A DNA stretch of 64,000 nucleotides from the NCBI GenBank assembly GCA_002432425.1, contig DJEL01000037.1:12127-76126 (forward strand), written 5' to 3'. Of the stretch, positions 36,650 to 45,490 are shown piece after piece (positions within the stretch are counted from its first letter, which is position 1; the number at the start of each line of letters is the position of its first letter). Under the pieces are notes generated by a model that was not told where the DNA came from, searched no databases, and was given only the letters and a program-made list of their open reading frames with translations. Source of the DNA: Lachnospiraceae bacterium UBA5899. Lineage in GTDB: Bacteria > Bacillota > Clostridia > Lachnospirales > Lachnospiraceae. The position numbers were made by a program, and so were the translations under genes.

Positions 36650-36735
36650 TGCTCTGTCCTTTTGCCTGAGAGATTGGCAGTTGCCTGCTGTACACCTTCG
36701 GCGCTCCGTTATACGGAGACTCTCCAGAGTGCGTT
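36650..36735 (-). ncRNA. Glycine riboswitch (single aptamer)
   Basis: The minus strand shows the conserved gcvT-motif core: CUGGAGAG (36720-36727), a P2-type hairpin CUCCGUAUAACGGAG, GCGCCGAAGG (CCGAAGG at 36695-36701), CAGGCAACUGCC, CUCUCAGGCAAAAGGACAGAG closing P1 with the CUCUG at the start. Only one aptamer is present, and a simple hairpin (36748-36771) sits 5' of it. It lies directly upstream of agcS. Confidence 0.93.
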
Positions 36736-36743
36736 TTCAATTA

Positions 36744-36778
36744 ATTAGTGCTCTGCTTATGCAGCGCACTAAATTAAA
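36744..36778 (-). repeat. Hairpin 5' of the glycine aptamer (possible ghost aptamer)
   Basis: A near-perfect inverted repeat with arms AGTGC-CTGC/GCAG-GCACT, loop TTAT and AT-rich extensions. Single glycine aptamers in other bacteria often carry such a remnant stem in place of the second aptamer. Confidence 0.5.
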
Positions 36779-36790
36779 AACAACGGTATA

Positions 36791-36819
36791 ACTATATCAC
36801 AAGTCACTAAGAAACGCAA
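36791..36819 (-). promoter_or_regulatory. agcS promoter
   Basis: TTGCGT (36814-36819), 17 bases, TATAGT (36791-36796). The start would fall at about 36784, giving a leader of about 200 bases that holds the hairpin, the aptamer and the expression platform. Confidence 0.65.
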
Positions 36820-36874
36820 TGTAATTATCCCAAAAACGTTATAATTATTTTATAAATATTTTAGAATTTTAGAA

Positions 36875-37942
36875 TTACAGTTTTAAAACAGATTTTATTT
36901 CGGCAGCCAGTTTTTCCGCCGCCAGCTTATGGGCGCTGTGCAGGGGGTGATAATCGGCTACATAGCCCTTTTCACCGTCCTGTTCCGGCAGCTCCACGGT
37001 ATAAATCTTTTCGTCCCCGTTTTTTTCCCGGTAGATGCGGCATGCCTCGCAGACGCGGGGATAAAGCCCTGCGCCCATAAGTCCCAGTACGCAGAAAATT
37101 TCTGCCCCGGGATTTTTTGCCCTGACATCGGAAAGAAACTCCACATATTTGTCCCGGTATTCTTCCTGTTTCCATCCTGTATCCTGACAGTAGCTGTCAT
37201 CGTTGGTTCCTAAGTTGATAACGATAATATCCGGCTGCTTTTGCGTAAAGTCCCATGGCATATCCATGGGCTTTATGCCGCCCGGATAGGTATCGTAGCT
37301 GAAACCGTAGGAGCCGTAAAACCTGGGAATCAGCTGCTCGGCGCTTTTTACCTCCGGGTCTGCGGTATAGCCGGAAATAATGCCGTAGCCGCTTGCCGAA
37401 AACATGCGGCAGTCACAGGAAAGAAGCTGTGCCGTAAGATAGGCGTATGCTCTCGTCACATCTTCGGTTGCCGTGGAGAAAGAATGCAGCGGGTCTTCAT
37501 CATCCACACCGTAACCACAGGTAATGGAGTCCCCGATAAATTCTATCAGATGTTCTTTTGGGGCAGCCGGAACAACGCTCTCTCCCTCTGCAATTTCCAA
37601 ATCCTTTATGCCCACAACGGACATGGCGCTTTCGGAAAGCTTTATAATCTGCACTTCTACTGTTTCCGCCGCATCACTTTCCCATACGGTATAGGTCTGC
37701 TCTGCCTGCGTAACCCTGTCGTCCACTTTCCGTTCTCCGTTTACATAAACGGCAATGCGGGCGTAGTTGCCTTCCGCATCTTCATGGTTGATTACCGGGC
37801 TTCCCACGGCCGTAAGGGAAAGCTTTTTTCCGGTATAGATAAAAGAAGTCCCTGTGCCGGACAGTGCCAGCCACAGGGTATCTTCTTCTTTGTATGTACG
37901 GCCTGCAAGAAGAACATTTTCTTCTGTCAGCTCAATTTTCAT
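36875..37942 (-). CDS. SGNH/GDSL esterase, carbohydrate esterase family 2 type
   Basis: 355 residues from MKIELTEENVLLAGRTYKEE. The N-terminal jelly-roll domain (about 1-125) is followed by an SGNH hydrolase domain: block I FIGDSITCGYG (nucleophile Ser139), INLGTNDD as block III, and a C-terminal DYHPLHS with the catalytic His. This two-domain layout is that of CE2 acetyl-xylan/acetyl-sugar esterases. There is no signal peptide, so it probably acts inside the cell on imported acetylated oligosaccharides. The start at 37942 with AAAGGAGA is preferred to a longer frame. It lies 28 bases after the permease gene. Confidence 0.87.
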   Translation of the reverse strand: MKIELTEENVLLAGRTYKEEDTLWLALSGTGTSFIYTGKKLSLTAVGSPVINHEDAEGNYARIAVYVNGERKVDDRVTQAEQTYTVWESDAAETVEVQIIKLSESAMSVVGIKDLEIAEGESVVPAAPKEHLIEFIGDSITCGYGVDDEDPLHSFSTATEDVTRAYAYLTAQLLSCDCRMFSASGYGIISGYTADPEVKSAEQLIPRFYGSYGFSYDTYPGGIKPMDMPWDFTQKQPDIIVINLGTNDDSYCQDTGWKQEEYRDKYVEFLSDVRAKNPGAEIFCVLGLMGAGLYPRVCEACRIYREKNGDEKIYTVELPEQDGEKGYVADYHPLHSAHKLAAEKLAAEIKSVLKL

Positions 37943-37970
37943 ACAATCTCCTTTTTGTAAAAAACAGTCA

Positions 37971-39332
37971 CTACTCTTCTTCCGGTGCATTCTTTAACAG
38001 CAGGTTTGCCAGAATACCTAAAATCAGGGCGCATGCTACGGAAGTAATGGTAACCGCACCGAAGGTAAGGGTCAGACCGCCGATACCGGCAATCAGAATA
38101 ACGGATACTACGAACAGGTTCTTGTTCTTATTCAAATCCACATTCTGAATCATCTTTAAGCCGGATACTGCGATAAATCCGTACAGTGCCATGCAGACAC
38201 CGCCCATAACGCAGGAAGGAATGGAATTTACAAACGCAATAAACGGAGAGATAAAGGAAATCAGAATAGCTCCGATTGCCGCTGCCATAATGGTTGCTAC
38301 GGAAGCATTCTTGGTAATGGCTACACAGGCTACGGACTCACCATAGGTAGTGTTGGGACATCCGCCGAAGAATGCGCCTACCATGGAACCGACACCGTCT
38401 CCGAGTAAGGTTCTGTGAAGACCGGGATTTTCAAGCAAATCTCTTTCAATAATGGAGGAAATGTTCTTGTGGTCAGCGATATGCTCTGCAAATACTACGA
38501 ATGCTACCGGAACATAAGCTACGGCAACTGTCAGCACATAAGAAGCGTTCACACCGTCAAGTCCCTTTGCTGCGGTTAAGAAAGTAAAGTCGGGGATGCT
38601 TAAGAAGGTCTTAAGGGTCACACCGTCCGCTACCAGGTCGGTAAAGTATGCAAAGTTAAGAAGCTTTAAGCCGTTGTTGCCGGTTGCCATACCGATAAGG
38701 GTAAATACCAGGCAGAATGCATATCCGGCTAAAATACCGAAAATAAAGGGAATCAGTCTTGCGGTTTTCCTGCCAAAAGTAGAGCAAAGCATGGTAACGG
38801 CAAGGGTTACCAGACCGCCTAACAGGGCAAGTATGGGGTAAGCTACGGAAACTCCGTCCACCTTGACACCGCCGGAGGTTAAATCCCCTACTGCGTTGCC
38901 TGCCAGGGAAAGTCCGATAATAGCTACAGTGGGACCGATTACAACAGCGGGCATCAGCTTGTTAATCCACTTTACGCCTACTACTTTTACAACAGCAGCG
39001 ATTATCACATATACAAGACCGGCACAGACAGCACCGATAATCAGTCCGGCATAACCAACCTGTACGGAAACCGCACCTGCAAATGCCGTACTCATGGAAC
39101 CGATAAATGCAAATGAGGAACCTAAGAACACAGGGCTCTTTTTAGCGGTAAAGAGTACATATACGAGAGTTCCCACACCGGCGCCAAACAGGGCTGCCGC
39201 AGAGCTCATGCCGTTGCCTACGATAATAGGTACTACCAGAGTTGCCGCCATAATCGCCAAAAGCTGCTGAATGGCAAATGCTACCAACGCACCGAATTTC
39301 GGCTTGTCTTCCACTTGAAAAATCATTTTCAT
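37971..39332 (-). CDS. uraA: Uracil/xanthine permease (NCS2 family)
   Basis: Nucleobase:cation symporter, 453 residues from MKMIFQVEDKPKFG, with 12-14 membrane helices. NCS2 hallmarks are the N-terminal LAIMAATLVVPIIVG, the substrate-binding FVVFAEHIADHKNI (Glu-His in the UraA type), and GGCPNTTYGESVACVAITKNASV. AEHIADH and the NTTYGE loop fit the uracil subfamily best, but xanthine transport cannot be excluded. The ATG at 39332 has GGAGGAAATAACA. The frame continues upstream into a T-rich leader. Confidence 0.92.
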   Translation of the reverse strand: MKMIFQVEDKPKFGALVAFAIQQLLAIMAATLVVPIIVGNGMSSAAALFGAGVGTLVYVLFTAKKSPVFLGSSFAFIGSMSTAFAGAVSVQVGYAGLIIGAVCAGLVYVIIAAVVKVVGVKWINKLMPAVVIGPTVAIIGLSLAGNAVGDLTSGGVKVDGVSVAYPILALLGGLVTLAVTMLCSTFGRKTARLIPFIFGILAGYAFCLVFTLIGMATGNNGLKLLNFAYFTDLVADGVTLKTFLSIPDFTFLTAAKGLDGVNASYVLTVAVAYVPVAFVVFAEHIADHKNISSIIERDLLENPGLHRTLLGDGVGSMVGAFFGGCPNTTYGESVACVAITKNASVATIMAAAIGAILISFISPFIAFVNSIPSCVMGGVCMALYGFIAVSGLKMIQNVDLNKNKNLFVVSVILIAGIGGLTLTFGAVTITSVACALILGILANLLLKNAPEEE

Positions 39333-39415
39333 TGTTATTTCCTCCATAAGAATTTTGATAGATAGGCAAAAAAAAATAATCAGCAAAAAACGCCGTCATT
39401 TTTTCCTTTCCTAAA

Positions 39416-39444
39416 ATAGTATCATAGCCCTTTCGTTTTGTAAA
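39416..39444 (-). promoter_or_regulatory. uraA promoter
   Basis: TTTACA (39439-39444), 17 bases, TACTAT (39416-39421). The resulting leader of about 75 bases carries U6 and U9 runs before the RBS. Confidence 0.55.
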
Positions 39445-39490
39445 TAAAAAGATGTCGGAAAAAGGAGAAATTTGCCTTCTTCGGCACACG

Positions 39491-39657
39491 CTATGCGTGC
39501 ATGCAAACACAGTTCGATTTTGCTGCGCTGCCGTTCCGTTCGATTTCGCTGCGCTGCATCTCACTGTCGTTTGCATCCCTATAGCCTAAAAAGCAAAAGA
39601 ACAAGCCCCCCTGCAAGCAGGGTTCTTGTTCTCTTCCTTTTCATTCTGCACGCATAG
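39491..39657. repeat. Nested inverted and tandem repeats between prfA and uraA
   Basis: The outer inverted repeat CTATGCGTGCA/TGCACGCATAG (39491-39501 and 39647-39657) ends at the prfA stop. An inner inverted repeat ATGCAAAC/GTTTGCAT (39501-39508 and 39570-39577) encloses two tandem 26-base copies (39512-39537 and 39538-39563, GTTCGATTT-GCTGCGCTGC). The prfA terminator also lies inside. Confidence 0.7.
39594..39632 (-). terminator. Terminator after prfA
   Basis: The stem AGAACAAG/CTTGTTCT (39598-39605 with 39625-39632), with an inner CCCTGC/GCAGGG pair. It is followed on the minus strand by TTTGCTTTTT, 27 bases past the prfA stop. Confidence 0.8.
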
Positions 39658-39658
39658 C

Positions 39659-40729
39659 TTATTCGTTCATCTTTGCGAGTTTGGCTGCCTGGTCGGCGGC
39701 GATGCAGGCATCAATGATTTCCTGGATGTCGCCGTTCATGATTTTGTCCAGCTTATAGAGGGTGAGTCCGATGCGGTGGTCCGTCACACGTCCCTGCGGG
39801 AAATTGTAGGTACGGATTTTCTCGGAACGGTCGCCGGTGCCGACCTGGCTTCTTCTTAACTCCGCCTCTGCATCATGGGCTTTCTGCTGTTCAATGTCGT
39901 ATAACTTGGCACGCAGCAATGCGAATGCCTTTGCTTTGTTCTGAATCTGGGACTTCTCGGTCTGGCTGTAAACCACAATACCGGAAGGATAGTGGGTCAG
40001 ACGTACGGCAGAGTCCGTGGTGTTGACACACTGACCGCCGTTACCGGAAGCACGCATAACGTCAATTCGGATATCCTTGTCGTCGATGACAACATCCACA
40101 TCTTCCGCTTCCGGCATAACCGCAACGGTAATGGTGGAGGTATGGATACGTCCGCCGCTTTCGGTTTCGGGAACTCTCTGCACACGGTGTACGCCGCTTT
40201 CGTATTTCATCTTGGAGTAGGCTCCCGGTCCGTTTAGCATAAAGGTAACTTCCTTCATGCCGCCGATGCCGATTTCATCCATGCTCACAAGCTCGACCTT
40301 CCATCTCTGGCTCTCCGCATAGTGCACATACATACGGTAAATTTCCGCTGCAAACAGAGCGGACTCGTCGCCGCCCGCACCGGCACGGATTTCCACGATA
40401 ACGTTCTTGTCGTCGTTGGGGTCCTTGGGAAGCAGAAGCACCTTCATCTCCTGCTCTAATTCTTCAATGCGCTTCTTGCTGGCGGAAAGCTCTTCCTTCA
40501 GCATCTTACGCATTTCTTCGTCATTTTCTTCTTCCAGCATCTGGATGGAATCTTCCACATCCTGCTTGCATTTTTTGTATTCGGTATAAGCTTCCACGAT
40601 GGGAGTTAAGTCGCTCTGCTCCTTCATCAGCTTGCGGAAACGGGTCTGGTCGTTTGCCACATCCGGCTCGTGAAGCTCATTCATAATTTCTTCGTATCGT
40701 CTTAATAAATCATCTAACTTATCAAACAT
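39659..40729 (-). CDS. prfA: Peptide chain release factor 1
   Basis: Recognises UAA and UAG stops and triggers peptide release. 356 residues. The codon-recognition region is followed by [23 protein letters not shown] and the catalytic GGQ loop in [20 protein letters not shown]. The Gln in GGQ is the PrmC methylation target, and prmC is the gene immediately upstream (4 bases apart). C-terminal [15 protein letters not shown] is typical of RF1. The loop has Cys after GGQ where His is usual, a small variation. Confidence 0.96.
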   Translation of the reverse strand: MFDKLDDLLRRYEEIMNELHEPDVANDQTRFRKLMKEQSDLTPIVEAYTEYKKCKQDVEDSIQMLEEENDEEMRKMLKEELSASKKRIEELEQEMKVLLLPKDPNDDKNVIVEIRAGAGGDESALFAAEIYRMYVHYAESQRWKVELVSMDEIGIGGMKEVTFMLNGPGAYSKMKYESGVHRVQRVPETESGGRIHTSTITVAVMPEAEDVDVVIDDKDIRIDVMRASGNGGQCVNTTDSAVRLTHYPSGIVVYSQTEKSQIQNKAKAFALLRAKLYDIEQQKAHDAEAELRRSQVGTGDRSEKIRTYNFPQGRVTDHRIGLTLYKLDKIMNGDIQEIIDACIAADQAAKLAKMNE

Positions 40730-40733
40730 CTCT

Positions 40734-41576
40734 TTACTCCATTCTTCCCATGACTACTCTGTCAAGTCCGGCATAGTCCTTGTGCGCCTCTACTTCGCAG
40801 TAGCCATTTTCCGTTAATATACCGCAAACCTGTTCTCTCTGGTCGAAACCGATTTCAAACAGGATATAACCGCCTTTTGTAAGATACCGTTTTGCCTCTC
40901 CCGCAATCTTCCGGTAAAAGAACAGCCCGTCCGCCTCTCCGTCCAGCGCCATCCTCGGTTCGTGGTCCTTTACCTCCGGCATCAGTTCCTCTATATCCGC
41001 CGTCTTAATATACGGGGGATTGGAAACCACAAGGGAAAATTTTTCTTCCGGCAGGGCTTCAAACAAATTGCTCTGTAAAAATACGCAGTCCGTCTTCTCC
41101 GGGAGCAGTTTCCGTCTGTTTTTCTCCGCCACCTGCAGGGCTTTTACCGACAAATCCACACCGATGCCCCTGCAGCCTTCTTTCATAAGCAGGAGACTAA
41201 GCAGAATGCAGCCGGAGCCCGTGCACATGTCCAGAATACTGTCGCCGGATTTCAGTTTCTTTAAGGCTTCTTCCACCAGAATTTCCGTATCGGCTCTCGG
41301 TGTCAGTACATTTTCATTCACAAAGAAAGGATAGCCGCAGAAATACTGTTCGCCGGTAATCTGCTGTAAGGGCACTCTTTCCTTTCTTTTCTGTATAAGC
41401 ATTTTATAAGAAGAAACCTTCTCCTCTTCCACGATTCTGTCTCCGTAAAGCAGCAGGTCGTTGTAAGAGGTCTGACAGACAAATTCCAAAAGCAGTCTGG
41501 CATCCAGATCTGCATCCGGAACGGCTGCTTCCTTCAGCACGTTTCTTCCGTATTCATAACACTCCCGGTAGGTCAT
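40734..41576 (-). CDS. prmC: Release factor glutamine methyltransferase
   Basis: Methylates the GGQ glutamine of release factors with SAM. 280 residues. The N-terminal helical domain ends in [26 protein letters not shown]. The SAM motif is [16 protein letters not shown], and the catalytic NPPY is in [21 protein letters not shown]. Start ATG overlaps the DUF1385 gene stop by four bases, and its stop is four bases from prfA, so one transcript is likely. Confidence 0.96.
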   Translation of the reverse strand: MTYRECYEYGRNVLKEAAVPDADLDARLLLEFVCQTSYNDLLLYGDRIVEEEKVSSYKMLIQKRKERVPLQQITGEQYFCGYPFFVNENVLTPRADTEILVEEALKKLKSGDSILDMCTGSGCILLSLLLMKEGCRGIGVDLSVKALQVAEKNRRKLLPEKTDCVFLQSNLFEALPEEKFSLVVSNPPYIKTADIEELMPEVKDHEPRMALDGEADGLFFYRKIAGEAKRYLTKGGYILFEIGFDQREQVCGILTENGYCEVEAHKDYAGLDRVVMGRME

Positions 41577-42577
41577 GCCTGTTCATCCTCTCCGGTATTC
41601 TCCGAAGACTCCTCTTCAAAATAAGAAGGATCATAGTTGAATTCTTCAATCAGAAACTTCTTCCAGTCAAACACTGCCTCTACGGAAGCAATGCCCACTT
41701 CCACCATATCCTTTGTGGGCTCCTTGGTGGTCAGCTTCTGAATTGCCATGCCGGGTGCGGACAAAATCTTTATGAAAATGTTGTCGCTCTTTCCTGCCAG
41801 ACGGATAATTTCATAAGAAATACCGGCAATCACGGGAATAAGCAGAATACGAAGCACAATCTTTAATACCGGATTGCTCACCTGGATAAAGAAGAACAAA
41901 ATAATACTGATAAACAGTACAAAGAACATAAAGCTGGTGCCGCATCTTTTATGCAGTCTGGAGCTGCGCATAACGTTGCGCACGGTAAGAGGCTTTCCTC
42001 TTTCGATACAGTTGATACATTTATGCTCCGCGCCGTGATACATGTATAATCTCTTGATATCCTTCATGGCAGAAATACCCACCACGTACAGAAGAAAAAT
42101 GAGAATACGGATACATCCTTCGATAATCGTCATTAAAATACTGCTGCGTACATATGCCTTAAATAAGGAAGTAATGAAATACGGCAGCACAATAAAAATC
42201 GCCACTGCTAAAATAACGGAAAACGCCACCACAAAAGCAGAAAGCACCTTTTCCGCCTTGCCGCCGGTAATTTTATTCAAAAACTTATCGAACTTCGTTT
42301 CCTGCTCTTCTTCGTCCTCATAGAACTCTGCCGAAAAATTGAGGCACCTGGTTCCCAGTACCATGGAATCCACGAAATTAAAAATGCCGCGAATAAAAGG
42401 CAAGTTCTTGAAAACGCTGTTGCCGCCCACGCCCTGATGGTTTTCCAGCTCCACTTCGATTTCTCCGTTGGGCTTTCTGACTGCCACGGCATACTTTTCT
42501 TTATTTTTCATCATAACACCTTCCAGAACGGCCTGTCCGCCGATACCGGAATAGTGACTATGTTTTTTCTTTGCCAT
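41573..42577 (-). CDS. DUF1385 membrane protein (YqhQ type)
   Basis: 334 residues. Starts with SHYSGIGGQAVLEGVMMKNKEKYAVAVRKPNGEI, the DUF1385 signature. Four to five membrane helices lie between about 100 and 260, and YHGAEHKCINCIERGKPLTVRNV carries the conserved His/Cys motif (HGAEHK). Family function is unknown. In Clostridia it is regularly placed beside rpmE, prmC and prfA, as here. An acidic tail ends the protein. Confidence 0.92.
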   Translation of the reverse strand: MAKKKHSHYSGIGGQAVLEGVMMKNKEKYAVAVRKPNGEIEVELENHQGVGGNSVFKNLPFIRGIFNFVDSMVLGTRCLNFSAEFYEDEEEQETKFDKFLNKITGGKAEKVLSAFVVAFSVILAVAIFIVLPYFITSLFKAYVRSSILMTIIEGCIRILIFLLYVVGISAMKDIKRLYMYHGAEHKCINCIERGKPLTVRNVMRSSRLHKRCGTSFMFFVLFISIILFFFIQVSNPVLKIVLRILLIPVIAGISYEIIRLAGKSDNIFIKILSAPGMAIQKLTTKEPTKDMVEVGIASVEAVFDWKKFLIEEFNYDPSYFEEESSENTGEDEQA

Positions 42578-42628
42578 AACATTTCCTTTCCACTGTTATT
42601 TCCTTTGCACAATATGTGCATATACCAT

Positions 42629-42658
42629 AAAAGGTTGAGATATACACCTCAACCTTTT
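42629..42658 (-). terminator. Terminator after rpmE
   Basis: An 11-bp stem AAAAGGTTGAG/CTCAACCTTTT (42629-42639 with 42648-42658), with U residues within and after the arm. It lies 22 bases past the rpmE stop and may be partial, letting some transcripts reach the prmC-prfA genes. Confidence 0.8.
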
Positions 42659-42680
42659 GGAAATCTTATTTATGGAAAAA

Positions 42681-42896
42681 CTATTTGCTTTCCACGCCGT
42701 ACTTCTTGTTGAACTTGTCGATACGTCCGTCAGTTCTTGCAGATTTCTGCTGACCTGTGTAGAATGAATGGCACTTGGAGCAAACTTCTACGTGGATTTC
42801 AGGTTTGGTGGAACCGGTTACAAAAGTGTTGCCACAGTTGCAGGTAACGGTTGCCTGATAATACTGGGGATGGATTCCTTCTTTCATCTTTTTCAC
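42681..42896 (-). CDS. rpmE: 50S ribosomal protein bL31
   Basis: 71 residues, normal for bL31. Starts [30 protein letters not shown]. The four cysteine ligands are present as CNCG and CSKC, so this is the zinc-containing (C+) form that can serve as a zinc store. It ends with [25 protein letters not shown]. An alternative ATG lies three codons in. It lies upstream of the DUF1385-prmC-prfA genes and downstream of rho. Confidence 0.97.
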   Translation of the reverse strand: MKKMKEGIHPQYYQATVTCNCGNTFVTGSTKPEIHVEVCSKCHSFYTGQQKSARTDGRIDKFNKKYGVESK

Positions 42897-43003
42897 CTCT
42901 CTATAGTTAATGTAAATTAAATCTTGTTCTCATCCGCACTGCTTATGGAACCACAAACAGCGAATTTAGTGTATCATGTTGCGTCCGTCTTTGCAAGTAT
43001 TTT

Positions 43004-44401
43004 TTATATAAACTTCATTTTTTTTGACATATTGACGAACTCCTGATTGTTTCTGGTTTTGGAGAACATATCGAGAATTCGGTCCGTTGCTTCGTCGGGT
43101 TTTAAGCCGTTCAGGGATTTTCTCACGATATTGACCGCTTCCAGCTCGTCTGCATTCAGCAGAAGGTCCTCTCTTCTGGTGCTGGACTTCTGCAAATCGA
43201 TAGCGGGGAAAATTCTCTTTTCGGAAAGCTTTCTGTCCAGAACGATTTCCATGTTGCCGGTACCCTTAAATTCTTCATATACCACATCGTCCATCTTGGA
43301 ACCGGTATCAACCAGCGCCGTTGCCAAAATGGTCAGGCTTCCGCCGTTGCGGAGGTTTCTCGCCGCACCGAAGAAACGCTTCGGCATATGCAGGGCTCCG
43401 GGGTCAAGACCGCCGGAAAGGGTTCTTCCGCTGGGGGATACCACTAAGTTGTAGGCTCTTGTCAGACGGGTAATGCTGTCAAGCAGGATAACCACGTCCA
43501 TACCGTGCTCCACCAGTCTCTTGGCGCGCTCGATAACCATTTCGGATACCCGCTTATGATGCTCCGGCAGCTCGTCAAAGGTGGAATAAATAACATCCAC
43601 ATTCGGTCCTTCAATGGCTTCCTTGATATCGGTTACTTCTTCGGGACGCTCATCAATCAGTAAGATAAGCATGTGCATATTCGGTTCGTTTCTCTGAATG
43701 GATTTGGCAACCTGTTTTAATAAGGTTGTCTTGCCGGCTTTGGGGGGAGATACAATCATACCTCTCTGTCCCTTGCCGATGGGGCTCACCAGGTCCATGA
43801 CACGCATTGCCATGCTGCCGCCGGGAACCTCCAGCTTAATTCTTTCATCCGGGAAGATAGGAGTCATTTCCTCAAAGTTGGAGCGCTTTAAGGTTTCCTC
43901 CAGGGTAAAGCCGTTTACGGATTTAATGTAAAGCAGGGCGCTGAATTTTTCCTGCTGGGTCTTTGTTCTCTTGTTGCCAATCAGGATATCGCCGGTCTTT
44001 AAGCCGAATCTTCTTATCTGGCTGGGAGCCACATACACGTCATGGTCGCCCGGCATGTAATTTTCACACCGGATAAATCCGTAGCCGTCCGGCATAACCT
44101 CGAGAATACCGTTGGCTTCCTGTCCGCTGTCCAAATCGGAAGGAAAGCTGCCTGCTTCATAAGTGTTTATTTTTTCCGCTCTCTCGTTACTTTCTGTCTT
44201 TTCTTTTTTCACAGGCTGTTCTGCTTTTGCGGGCTTGTCAGCCTTGTCCTGCTTTTCTTTTTCTGCCTTTTCTTTCTCATCCAAAGCAAGCATAGCTTCT
44301 ACCACATCGCTTTTTTTCATGGCAGACACACCTTTGATGCCCCGGACTTTTGCAAGCTCCTTTAACTGTGTAAGAGCCAGCGATTCATACTTTTCTCTCA
44401 T
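43004..44401 (-). CDS. rho: Transcription termination factor Rho
   Basis: Hexameric RNA helicase. 465 residues. An N-terminal Rho-N domain (LALTQLKELAKVRGIKGVSAMKKSDVVEAM), a lysine/glutamate-rich insert (about 40-80), the primary RNA-binding cold-shock-like domain (EANGILEVMPDGYGFIRCENYMPGDHDVYVAPSQIRRFGLK), and an ATPase domain with P-loop PPKAGKTTLLKQ and Walker B VVILLDSITRLTRAYN. The charged insert is typical of Clostridia. No intrinsic terminator was seen just after it. Confidence 0.97.
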   Translation of the reverse strand: MREKYESLALTQLKELAKVRGIKGVSAMKKSDVVEAMLALDEKEKAEKEKQDKADKPAKAEQPVKKEKTESNERAEKINTYEAGSFPSDLDSGQEANGILEVMPDGYGFIRCENYMPGDHDVYVAPSQIRRFGLKTGDILIGNKRTKTQQEKFSALLYIKSVNGFTLEETLKRSNFEEMTPIFPDERIKLEVPGGSMAMRVMDLVSPIGKGQRGMIVSPPKAGKTTLLKQVAKSIQRNEPNMHMLILLIDERPEEVTDIKEAIEGPNVDVIYSTFDELPEHHKRVSEMVIERAKRLVEHGMDVVILLDSITRLTRAYNLVVSPSGRTLSGGLDPGALHMPKRFFGAARNLRNGGSLTILATALVDTGSKMDDVVYEEFKGTGNMEIVLDRKLSEKRIFPAIDLQKSSTRREDLLLNADELEAVNIVRKSLNGLKPDEATDRILDMFSKTRNNQEFVNMSKKMKFI

Positions 44402-44531
44402 CTTTTCCTCCTATGAAGTTGGGGTGTTTTCTTTTGGTTTGTTTGGGATTTTACATGACTTATGTAAAGTATTGCGTATAGAATGTTCAGATCATCCATG
44501 TAAGATGATTTTTAATTATACAGGAAAAATC

Positions 44532-44560
44532 AAAAAAAGGAAAGTGTTTTTTTACTTTCC
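44532..44560 (-). terminator. Terminator after rsgA
   Basis: GGAAAGT/ACTTTCC arms (44539-44545 with 44554-44560), with seven U residues after them on the minus strand. It closes the long murE-to-rsgA series. Confidence 0.8.
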
Positions 44561-44572
44561 CTTCAAAAACAT

Positions 44573-45469
44573 CTATTTCCACTTCTTCTGTGCCTTTAAC
44601 TCCTCGTAAATCTGCACATAATTTTCATAGCGCATGGGGCTGATTTTGCCGTCCTGTAAGGCATTTTTTACGCCGCAGTCCGGCTCACTTATATGGCTGC
44701 AGCCGCGGAACCGGCACTCGTCCTCATATTTTGCAAACTCCGGATAAAAGTCTTTCAGTTCTTCTTTTTCCATATTAAATACGGAAAGAGAACTGAAGCC
44801 CGGCGTGTCCACAATGTAGGTGTCGGGACCGATGAGTAATAACTCCGCATGGCGGGTGGTGTGTTTTCCTCTGTCAATCTTTTCGCTGATTTCCCCGGTT
44901 TCCATGTGGGTGTCCCCGCAAAGGCTGTTTACCATGGAAGATTTCCCCACACCGCTGGGCCCCGCCACCGTAGTGGTCTTTCCTTTTAAGAGCTCTCGGA
45001 TTTCTTCGGTGCCTTCGCCCTTTGTGGCACTGGCAAACACCACCCGGCAGCCGCAGTTTTCGTAGATAGCGGTCAGCTTCTGCCTCTCCTCTTCGTCCAC
45101 GATGTCCTGCTTGTTAAAACAGATAATGCAGGGAAGCTCCTGTCCTGCCATCATAATCAGGAAACGGTCCAACAGATTAAAATTCGGTGCCGGTTTCGCC
45201 GCCGCAAAAATAACCAGTGCCTGGTCTACATTGGCTACCGCCGGACGGATGAGTGCATTTTTCCTCGGAAGTATCTTTTGGATGTTGCCCTTTCCGGCAT
45301 CTTCGTCAAGCACTTCCATTTCTACATCATCCCCCACCAGAGGCTTGGTTCCGTCTTTGCGGAAGATGCCCTTGGCTTTGCATTCGTAAATTTCGGTTGT
45401 ATCCTCTGCGGGATTTGTGACGCACACATAATAAAATCCCGCAATTCCTTTTATGATTTTTCCCTGCAT
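44573..45469 (-). CDS. rsgA: Ribosome small subunit-dependent GTPase A
   Basis: Circularly permuted GTPase that assists late 30S maturation. 298 residues. An N-terminal OB fold is followed by permuted motifs G4 (CFNKQDIV), then G5-like ASATKG, then G1 GPSGVGKSSMVNSL and G3 DTPGFSSL. A C-terminal zinc knuckle has CRFRGCSHISEPDCGVKNAL. It lies 21 bases after prkC, the usual order in Firmicutes. Confidence 0.96.
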   Translation of the reverse strand: MQGKIIKGIAGFYYVCVTNPAEDTTEIYECKAKGIFRKDGTKPLVGDDVEMEVLDEDAGKGNIQKILPRKNALIRPAVANVDQALVIFAAAKPAPNFNLLDRFLIMMAGQELPCIICFNKQDIVDEEERQKLTAIYENCGCRVVFASATKGEGTEEIRELLKGKTTTVAGPSGVGKSSMVNSLCGDTHMETGEISEKIDRGKHTTRHAELLLIGPDTYIVDTPGFSSLSVFNMEKEELKDFYPEFAKYEDECRFRGCSHISEPDCGVKNALQDGKISPMRYENYVQIYEELKAQKKWK

Positions 45470-45490
45470 AAATTAACCCGTATTGTTTTA

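Noticed and set aside
39142..39576. A 144-codon minus-strand frame covering the uraA leader and start.
   Set aside because: Only its short internal MTAFFADYFF start has an RBS. The rest overlaps uraA out of frame and is not protein-like.
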